A stretch of DNA of 64,000 nucleotides from Rhodothermus profundi (lineage in GTDB: Bacteria > Bacteroidota > Rhodothermia > Rhodothermales > Rhodothermaceae). A model generated the notes under the pieces. The model saw nothing but the letters and a program-made list of their open reading frames with translations, was not told the DNA's origin and made no database searches. The stretch is from positions 124,001 to 188,000 of the forward strand of contig NZ_FRAU01000001.1 of the NCBI RefSeq assembly GCF_900142415.1, written 5' to 3'. The position numbers and the translations under genes are program-made. Shown here piece after piece: positions 57,285-64,000 of this stretch (its first letter is position 1; every line of letters starts with the position of its first letter).

Positions 57285-59996
57285 ATGCGACGTGCGCTTG
57301 CTGGATGCCTGGGGCTGCTGCTCTGTGTGAGTCTTAGCCGCTGTGAGATGCCCACCGGAGCTCCTGACTTTTCTTTTGAGTCCTCCTTGCGGGTTCCATT
57401 ACTGCTGGAGAAGACCTTTGTGCTGCTGGGACCTCAGGAAGGGGCTGACGCACTGATCGACACAACACGCCACGGCGTCGATACGCTCTTTCGGGTCGAA
57501 TCGGACAATGTGCTGGCCCTGGTTGCTGAAGAAGAGCTGGAGGATTTTATTCAGCTCAACGAGCTTAGCCGCACGTTGGCTGAGCGTGCTACTCCGGCGC
57601 CCGTATCGGTATCGGCAGGGGTAGGGAATATTCTGGAGCAGGAGCTGAGCGCGTCCTACAGCTTTGATCTGCAGGTGCTTCGCATTGCCCCGCTGGCGCT
57701 GGTAGACACGACCATGCCGGTGCCTGTACTTCCGCTGGAAGCATCGATCCCTTCACCGCCGGCTCGTCTGGATCTGGGAACCGGATTTGTCGATCTGGAG
57801 GGAGGAACCGAAGTAATGCTGAGTAATGCCAGTGGGGGTGTCAATGAGCTGCATGTAACGATTTATAATGGGCTAAATGTACCGCTGAGCGATAGTCGAG
57901 CAAGTGGTCCCCCCAGGCTGCGCATTCGCTATGCAGACACCGGAGCCCTGCTGCAGGAGGTGGTGCTGGAGCGTACGCCATTGCCTGGAGAAACCGCTTC
58001 GGGAATGGCCAGTCTGGCCGGTAAACGGCTGGTGCCAGCGTTGATTTATGAGCTGGATCTAGGAACCCCAGGTGGTGCTGCGCAGCCGCTCGGAGCCATT
58101 CAGCTTCGGGTATGGACTACCACGCTGGAGGCAGACCGGGCGCGGGCGGCGATTCCGGCTCAGACGGTGCAGGTGGAGCGTCGGCAGGTAACGATTGCCG
58201 GAGAAAGCCAGATGGCCGGTGCCGTGCTGGCTTCCAGTGAGCTAACGTTAACGCTGCATAACCAACTGCCGGTGGCGCTCCAGATTGAGTCGCTTCAGAT
58301 CCAGACCCGTGAGCCAGTGGGTCCTTATCCGGCCGGGTATGCCACGCTGCGGTTGGATCCGGTTACGGTAGGTCCGAAAGCAACCATAGCTGTGCCGGTC
58401 CAGCTTGGCGTTGTCTCGCGGGAAGTAGATGTGCTGGCAACGGTCTCGACGCCCGGCAGCACGACACCGGTAGACATTACAGCGGCTGACCGCCTGGAGA
58501 TGAACCTGCAGGGGACGGTGCGTCTTGATGCGCTGTACTTTTACCCGCAAGGCGAGACCTTTCAGGCCGAAGGCGCTATTTCGATTGCAAGCGATGACGT
58601 AGTCTTTGAAGCAGGCGACTATGTGACGCTGGCGAGCGGCCGGCTGGTGCTGGAGGATCTGCTGAGCACATTGGAAGTGAGTCTGGATACGCTCCGGCTG
58701 AGCTTCCCAGATATTCGGCGGCCGCCTTATGGGCCCGGAGATACGCTGGTGATACGCTTTGTGCGCGGCGCAGTTGATGATCCGGCCCGCTACACATTTG
58801 CCGGGCTCCCAGCCGGAGTGGCCGTAACCAAAACCCTGCCATTGCAAGACTTACGCCTCTATCCAGCACAGAATACGCTGCGCTACCGCATTTACGGAAA
58901 ATTAGAGACCGCAACGCAGGCGCGTGCGCTGAAGGCAACGGATTCGATTCGGGCCACCGTGCGTCTGGAACGGCTGGATCTGAAAGAAGCCCGCCTTCGG
59001 GTCAACGATCTGGTGGCCGACTTGAACAACGACGTCAACAACGATGGCCGGTTGGATGTGGCGCTGGATGCGGAAGCGCGCGTTTCCCGCATTGACGAGC
59101 TGGATGAGCTCGGCAAACGCGTGAGCGGCTTGCAAGTGCAGGGAACCGATCTGACGCTCAGCTTGACCACCAATATCGGAGGAGAGGCTACGCTGTATCT
59201 GGCGGTACTGGGGCGGGCTAATGACGGATCCGTGCGTTTCCTGAAGGGACGGGGCCCTTATGCGGTTACGCCCGGAGATCCCATAGTGGCGCCGTTAAGC
59301 TATAACGGCATGCCTCTGAATACCGATCAGCTTATCCGATTACCGTTTGTGGGCACCGACGATCCCGATCGACCGGTTACGCGCACGTATGTGCTGGATG
59401 CCACGAATTCGAATGTCGATGAGTTTCTGAGTCTGTTGCCCCAGGAGTTGCGTGTGGTGGGACGGGTTGTGGCGGCCGGAAGGGTGCAACTGCGCAAGCC
59501 GCTGGCTGTAACGGCCCGGGTCGGTCTGCGCATTCCACTGCACATTGCCGCGGATGTCATTGCAGTGCAGGATACGGTGGCGGTTGACCTGAGCACGCTG
59601 GAGCTACCGACAGATCCGCAGGATGATGTGCAGGTCGAAGAAGCGCAGCTCATCTTACGTTACGCAAATAGGATTCCCCTGGCTGTTGCTACGCAAATCG
59701 AGTTGCTTGACGCCTATGATCAGCCCATTGGCGTGCGCATTCCCGCCAAAAATGCGCTGCAGGTGGCGGCAGCACCGGTAGATAACCAGGGATTTGCCAC
59801 AACCTACCGCGAAGGAGAGGTCTCGGTAGTGCTGAATCAAGAACAACTGGCGCTTTTAAAGCAGGGACGCCGGGCTCGACTGATACTGGAGGTGCAAACG
59901 CCTGCCGAGCAAGTGGCCGCCGTGCGCATCCGGGCAACCGATGCGCTTCGCCTCCAGCTTCAGGGACGTTTTCGGTACAAGGTACGTGTTCACTGA
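57285..59996 (+). CDS. Large beta-rich lipoprotein, unrecognised family
   Basis: A 903-residue lipoprotein from ATG 57285 (MRRALAGCLG); the lipobox LSRC puts the lipid on C20. The rest is repeated beta-strand sequence with many hydrophobic-polar alternations, as in surface or periplasmic beta-sandwich proteins. A calcium-site-like piece, DLNNDVNNDGRLDV (about residue 585), recalls dockerin or EF-hand loops. No catalytic motif is seen. It is followed after 12 bases by an outer-membrane-like protein, so the pair probably works at the cell surface. I do not recognise the family. The frame is open 37 codons further up, but without a signal. Confidence 0.75.
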   Translation: MRRALAGCLGLLLCVSLSRCEMPTGAPDFSFESSLRVPLLLEKTFVLLGPQEGADALIDTTRHGVDTLFRVESDNVLALVAEEELEDFIQLNELSRTLAERATPAPVSVSAGVGNILEQELSASYSFDLQVLRIAPLALVDTTMPVPVLPLEASIPSPPARLDLGTGFVDLEGGTEVMLSNASGGVNELHVTIYNGLNVPLSDSRASGPPRLRIRYADTGALLQEVVLERTPLPGETASGMASLAGKRLVPALIYELDLGTPGGAAQPLGAIQLRVWTTTLEADRARAAIPAQTVQVERRQVTIAGESQMAGAVLASSELTLTLHNQLPVALQIESLQIQTREPVGPYPAGYATLRLDPVTVGPKATIAVPVQLGVVSREVDVLATVSTPGSTTPVDITAADRLEMNLQGTVRLDALYFYPQGETFQAEGAISIASDDVVFEAGDYVTLASGRLVLEDLLSTLEVSLDTLRLSFPDIRRPPYGPGDTLVIRFVRGAVDDPARYTFAGLPAGVAVTKTLPLQDLRLYPAQNTLRYRIYGKLETATQARALKATDSIRATVRLERLDLKEARLRVNDLVADLNNDVNNDGRLDVALDAEARVSRIDELDELGKRVSGLQVQGTDLTLSLTTNIGGEATLYLAVLGRANDGSVRFLKGRGPYAVTPGDPIVAPLSYNGMPLNTDQLIRLPFVGTDDPDRPVTRTYVLDATNSNVDEFLSLLPQELRVVGRVVAAGRVQLRKPLAVTARVGLRIPLHIAADVIAVQDTVAVDLSTLELPTDPQDDVQVEEAQLILRYANRIPLAVATQIELLDAYDQPIGVRIPAKNALQVAAAPVDNQGFATTYREGEVSVVLNQEQLALLKQGRRARLILEVQTPAEQVAAVRIRATDALRLQLQGRFRYKVRVH

Positions 59997-60008
59997 GGTA
60001 AACAAGCC

Positions 60009-61433
60009 ATGGGACGTTTGCAGCGACGGGTTAGCCTGCTGGTGTTGCTGATGCTGATGGCCCAGGCCGGGCATGCGCAGTATGTCCGGCTGAGCGCCTG
60101 GGCCATGCAGGCTGGCTTCAATCCGGCAGCGGTTTCAAGTGCCGATGCGTTGTTTCTGAATCCGGCTGCGCTCATGAATGCAGGCGTGACGGGGCCCCGC
60201 CTGCGTCTGATGGAGGTCGGCGGATGGCTGGGAGGCAGCCTGGTGCGTTTTGATCTCTACAACCAGTATTTGACGGGGGGACGCCACCTGACATCGGCCG
60301 ATGTAGATCAGATGCTTGATGCCTGGTTTGGTGACGCTAAAGCCTGGCGTACCGTAGGCGAAGTCGTAGAGATAACGCCGCTGGCACTGACGTACACCGG
60401 TTGGTGGTCAGCCTGGGGGGTGGCCTGGCGGGTTCGGCAACAGCAACGTCTGTGGACGAACCGCGGCGTGCTGGATGTGCTGTTAAAAGGGACGGAGGAG
60501 CCACGCACACTGCCTGTTAATGGAGAGTTCCGGTCGATGACGTATCATGAGCTGGTCGTTGGATATGCCCGTAAGTTAAATCCTGATCTGATTGTTGGCA
60601 TAGCGCCGCGCTTGCTGCTGGGGAGCCACTATGTGGGAGGCGTCATGCGGTCGATGGTATCTATCAAGGAGGACGAAATCCAGCATCGCTACACATATAC
60701 ACTGGATCTGACAGGAGCCACCGAGACCCTTCTAGAAGGCTTTGATCTGTTTGATAATCCAAAGCTAAATGGGATAGACCAATGGGCGGTGGGGCGTCAG
60801 ATGGCCGGTTTAAGGCAACTGGGCTGGGGGGCAGGGCTTGCGCTGGGGGTTCAGTATCGTTTGCTGCCGGGATTGCTCTTTGGCGTTAGCCTCACAGATC
60901 TGGGATTCCTACGGTGGAAGCGCGTGCGGCGCTACACGCCCCGGGATTCGGTGTTTACGTTTGCAGGGGTGCAGCTCGACGTTGAGCGCCTGCGCACGGA
61001 GTTTAACAGCGACCTGGGCGCCTACGTTGAGCATCAACTTGACAGCTTAGCACGGGCTGCTTACGAAGAGGTCAACGTACAGGAGGCTGGCGTAATAACG
61101 CTGCTGCCGGCCACGGTGCATCTGGGAACAACGTACTGGATAGGCGGGGCGACACGGCTGCATGCGGCGCTGTCGCTGGGGGTAAACCGAGCAGGTGTCA
61201 ATGCACGGGCACCGCAGCTTGTGCTGGGGGCAGAAACCCGATTAGCCGTGTTGCCACTCTTTGGCGGGATGGTAGCCGGTGGCGACGGGGCGTTGATGTT
61301 CTATGGAGGAACCGGACTCCAGGTGCGCACCTGGGGGATACGTGTAGCAGCAGCCGGCACTCCGCGCAGCTACCTCATGGGAAGCGGTGCCCGCTTTATG
61401 CTGATGGTATCCTTAATGCATATCGGTTTTTAA
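60009..61433 (+). CDS. Outer-membrane beta-barrel-like protein (DUF5723-like)
   Basis: A 474-residue exported protein. The signal peptide ends after LLMLMAQAGHAQ; then comes FNPAAVSSADALFLNPAALMNAG, the Asn-Pro-Ala start seen in DUF5723 and in PorV/FadL-type barrels, and amphipathic strands throughout, with an aromatic C-terminal end (MLMVSLMHIGF). I infer an outer-membrane barrel. It is 12 bases behind the large lipoprotein and converges on the DUF4175-type gene. The exact family is uncertain. Confidence 0.75.
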   Translation: MGRLQRRVSLLVLLMLMAQAGHAQYVRLSAWAMQAGFNPAAVSSADALFLNPAALMNAGVTGPRLRLMEVGGWLGGSLVRFDLYNQYLTGGRHLTSADVDQMLDAWFGDAKAWRTVGEVVEITPLALTYTGWWSAWGVAWRVRQQQRLWTNRGVLDVLLKGTEEPRTLPVNGEFRSMTYHELVVGYARKLNPDLIVGIAPRLLLGSHYVGGVMRSMVSIKEDEIQHRYTYTLDLTGATETLLEGFDLFDNPKLNGIDQWAVGRQMAGLRQLGWGAGLALGVQYRLLPGLLFGVSLTDLGFLRWKRVRRYTPRDSVFTFAGVQLDVERLRTEFNSDLGAYVEHQLDSLARAAYEEVNVQEAGVITLLPATVHLGTTYWIGGATRLHAALSLGVNRAGVNARAPQLVLGAETRLAVLPLFGGMVAGGDGALMFYGGTGLQVRTWGIRVAAAGTPRSYLMGSGARFMLMVSLMHIGF

Positions 61434-61492
61434 CGCGCAGCGGGGAAATGGATGAGAGAGGAGGCCGGTTGGAAGGTTGTGTTGCGTTTCTT

Positions 61493-64000
61493 TCAGCGGT
61501 TATTCTGGCGGTGCTGCATCCGCTCAAGCAGCTCAAAGTAGCGTTTGATGAGCGCTTCGTAGTCGGGAGCATAGCCACTTTCCAAGGCGTCGATGAGCGC
61601 GCGACGCAGGCGGTTGCGCTCCTGCTGGGGGGTGAGTTCGGGGGGGCTTTCGCGCGCAATATCTTCGCCCGGACGGCTCTGGCGGCGGCGTTCTTGTTCC
61701 TGTTCACGGATAGCGTGTTGGGCTTCCAGTAGACGAATAAGGATGCGTCGCTGCCGCTCAAGGGTCTGGCGGCTGATCTGGCCTTGCTGGAGCTCCTGAA
61801 TGGTTTCCTGCATCTGACGGGCCAGTGCGTCGAGGTCGCCCAGCAGGCGGCGTCGCGCTTCGCGGTCGCGGGCCAGTTGCTGAAGCTGGCGACGGATGGC
61901 CTCCTGTTGACGGGCGAGCTGGCGCATGCGTTCAAGCTGGTCGGTAGCCAATCGCGTTCCCTGGATGTCATTCAGCAGTTGCTGGATCTGCTCGTTAAGT
62001 TGTTGCTGTTGTCCGGCCATGCGTTGTAGCTGTTCAATGATCTGTTCCAGCGAAAGGCCGCCCATTCCTTGCTGCTGTTGCAACTGATCCAGCAGATCGG
62101 CCAGCATGCGAGCCAGTTCATTCAGATGCATCATAGCCGTTGTCTGGTAACTGCTGGCCATGCGGGCGCTGCCTTCGGTTAAGGCGCCGATGGCATGGTC
62201 CATTGCCTGCAATGCTTCGGCGGCCCTCTGCTGCACGGCGCGGTCCATCTGGGGAATGCGACGCGCAAGCTGGCGAAGGGAGTCGGTGACAGTGCGCGTG
62301 CCTTGCACCAGTTGCTCCTGCCTGCGGGCCATAGGGGCCCCCGCGCGTTCTGTGCGGAGTGCCCGGATCTCATTGCGCAGCGTTTCCTGTAACTCGGACA
62401 GAAGGAGCACGTGCCGCAGCGCCTGGCGCAGCCCGGCCGCGTTCAACTGACGCTGACTACCCGCCATGTGCTGCCTGAGCCGTTCCAGGCGAGCAGCCAG
62501 TTGCTCCAACTGTTGCTCCATTTGCTGTTGCTCCTGGCGCGCCTCCGAAAAGTTACCCTGGCGGAGCTGGCGGGCGTTTTGCTGCATGCGCTCCGGTAGC
62601 TGCTGGCGGCGCAGCGTTTGCCGTAGTGAATCCAGGGCTCGACGCGGCATGCCGCGCAGCGACTCCATCTGGCGGCGAATTTCTTCCAGCAGGGATTCCA
62701 ACTGGCGGGCCTCTTCGCTGGCCTGCTCCTGCTGCCGTGCCAGGGTTGCGGGATGAGGACGTGTGGTAGAATCCACAGGGGCGCGGGAGGGACTGGAGGA
62801 AGCGCGTTGCTGTTGTTCGAGCTGGGCTGTGCGCCGAGCAAGACGCTCTTGAAGGCGTGCCAGCGCTTCGGCGCGTCGGACTGCTTCCTCCAGTTGTTGC
62901 TGGGTGCGCAGGCGTCTGAACAATGCCAGGGCTCGCTCAATGCGCTCGCGAAACTGGGCTTCGTTGAATTCGATTTGCTCCATGCTTTCCAGCAGGCGGG
63001 GCAGATCGAGCGAGCGCAGCGCTTCCTGAAGCCTTTCAAGCGCTTCACGTAGTTCAGGCGACTGGATTTCTTCGACGACCCGTTGCAGCTCCTGATACAG
63101 CTCCAGCGTCTCCTCGCTGACCAGCCGATTGGCTTCCATTTCCCGCGTAATACGTTCGAGCTGACGGGCCAGCGTTTCTACCTGTTCTTCGAGCGCTTCC
63201 TGTTGACGACGAAGCTGCTCCGCCTGTTGCTGTTCGTCCCATCCGGCCTGCCGCGTGCGCTGGATGGTTTCGCGCAATTCCTGAAACGTGGAGCGAAGCT
63301 GTTCGGCCTGCTCACGAACCGACTCTAATCCTTCCGCCACCTCGTCCTGGGCGACGTCCAACTGCTCATACCGTTCGGCCAGTGAGGGCAATCGGAGATG
63401 CTGCAGGGGGGTGCGGGCTGTTTTGGGTCCGGAGATCTGGTCGTTGTCCCACACCTGCACATAGTATTCGACAACGTCTCCCGGAACCAGGTCGAGGCCG
63501 TCAGCGCGCAGGTTCCAGAGCTGTTGGAGCTCCTGATTGAGAGGGCGGGGAGTGGAGAGTGGGAGCGGGCGGCTTGAAAATTCCGTCTCAGGGGTACGGA
63601 AATGGCTTTCTGCCAGACGCCAGTAAAGTCGCAGGGCCGTAAAGCCAAAGTCGTCATGCACGCGCACCTGCAACGGTGCCTGAAGGGCGTCATCAAGCGT
63701 GTACACGGCTTCAGGCTGAAGTAAGGTGATGGTCGGGGGATCGTCCGGGACAAGCTCCAGGGAATAGCGTACCGGATCCGGGTTGGTCAGGCCGTCGGGC
63801 GTGCGCAGCTCAATCCAGTAGTGTCCTGGCTGGCGCAGAATGAAGCTACCGCGGGCCAGGCTGTCGTGCAGCGTCATGGGCTGTGTGGTGCCGTCGTCGA
63901 AGCGTAGCAGGGCCAGGGCGACCGGTGCGGCCCCTGTGCGTACGTTTAGCTCAACCCGGGTGCCTGGCAGGGCGGACACGTTGCCTACGTTGGGTGGTAG
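61493..64000 (-). CDS. DUF4175-type coiled-coil protein, N-terminus cut by window
   Basis: At least 835 residues; the frame runs past the right edge, so the start is missing. The visible first part is beta-rich (LPPNVGNVSALPGTRVEL, then PPTITLLQPEAVYTL and VRVHDDFGFTALRLYWRLAE), as in DUF4175 proteins, which usually begin with membrane helices. From about residue 210 on it is a very long Gln/Glu/Arg-rich coiled coil. Such proteins are found beside MoxR-DUF58 and von Willebrand genes in Bacteroidetes, function unknown. Those partners would lie outside the window. Confidence 0.8.
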   Translation of the reverse strand, partial: LPPNVGNVSALPGTRVELNVRTGAAPVALALLRFDDGTTQPMTLHDSLARGSFILRQPGHYWIELRTPDGLTNPDPVRYSLELVPDDPPTITLLQPEAVYTLDDALQAPLQVRVHDDFGFTALRLYWRLAESHFRTPETEFSSRPLPLSTPRPLNQELQQLWNLRADGLDLVPGDVVEYYVQVWDNDQISGPKTARTPLQHLRLPSLAERYEQLDVAQDEVAEGLESVREQAEQLRSTFQELRETIQRTRQAGWDEQQQAEQLRRQQEALEEQVETLARQLERITREMEANRLVSEETLELYQELQRVVEEIQSPELREALERLQEALRSLDLPRLLESMEQIEFNEAQFRERIERALALFRRLRTQQQLEEAVRRAEALARLQERLARRTAQLEQQQRASSSPSRAPVDSTTRPHPATLARQQEQASEEARQLESLLEEIRRQMESLRGMPRRALDSLRQTLRRQQLPERMQQNARQLRQGNFSEARQEQQQMEQQLEQLAARLERLRQHMAGSQRQLNAAGLRQALRHVLLLSELQETLRNEIRALRTERAGAPMARRQEQLVQGTRTVTDSLRQLARRIPQMDRAVQQRAAEALQAMDHAIGALTEGSARMASSYQTTAMMHLNELARMLADLLDQLQQQQGMGGLSLEQIIEQLQRMAGQQQQLNEQIQQLLNDIQGTRLATDQLERMRQLARQQEAIRRQLQQLARDREARRRLLGDLDALARQMQETIQELQQGQISRQTLERQRRILIRLLEAQHAIREQEQERRRQSRPGEDIARESPPELTPQQERNRLRRALIDALESGYAPDYEALIKRYFELLERMQHRQNNR

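Overview
The window comes from a moderately GC-rich bacterium of the Rhodothermus lineage (Rhodothermota/Bacteroidota side). The signs are a glycogen branching enzyme that reads almost like the known Rhodothermus enzymes, Bacteroidetes-type families (DUF5103 type IX secretion plug, DUF3078, an Hc1 histone-like protein, YtxJ, WbqC, DUF4175), two promoter-like TAnnTTTG boxes, and a perfect CIRCE element before groESL. This assignment is from recognised protein sequence only; no database search was run. I saw no rRNA, tRNA, CRISPR array, insertion sequence or prophage. The window is ordinary chromosome, densely coded, with few gaps over 200 bases.

Layout. 1-9.7 kb: a cut crotonase, dnaG primase, two small membrane proteins, CIRCE-groES-groEL with a strong terminator, and dnaE read back toward it. 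9.7-15.2 kb: an acetylglutamate-kinase-like protein, an Hc1-type DNA-binding peptide with its own terminator, a DUF3078 envelope protein, a membrane metallopeptidase and the T9SS plug lipoprotein. 15.2-26.1 kb: an MBL hydrolase, a polyprenyl diphosphate synthase, an NSS transporter with an M14 peptidase, a thioredoxin-like protein with a cysteine-free LuxC-like protein, an Nfu-domain protein, a small membrane protein, three unrecognised proteins, TlpA and YtxJ.

26.2-39.6 kb: oligoendopeptidase F, a RuBisCO-like protein, an M24 peptidase, the hemA-hemC-hemD operon with a YjbQ gene behind it, the divergent glycogen pair glgB/glgX, a SPOR lipoprotein and a cupin. 39.6-49 kb: a long leftward cluster read in the order mreB, mreC, dacB, hslV, a NYN-domain gene, hslU, a FemAB/GNAT-like gene and a flippase. 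It combines cell-shape and wall genes with the HslUV protease, and a very AT-rich spacer sits inside it.

49-64 kb: purN-purH with a terminator, a LapA-like/CorA-like/LD-carboxypeptidase operon, a glycosyltransferase divergent from wbqC, an SMP-30-type protein beside two gene-poor stretches, a 903-residue lipoprotein followed by an outer-membrane-like protein, and a long coiled-coil DUF4175-type protein cut by the right edge.

The most unusual items are the LuxC-like protein without any cysteine, the CorA-like channel whose GMN motif is replaced by GLP, the RuBisCO-like protein with His at a metal-ligand position, the degenerate ArgB-like protein, and the NYN gene placed between hslV and hslU.
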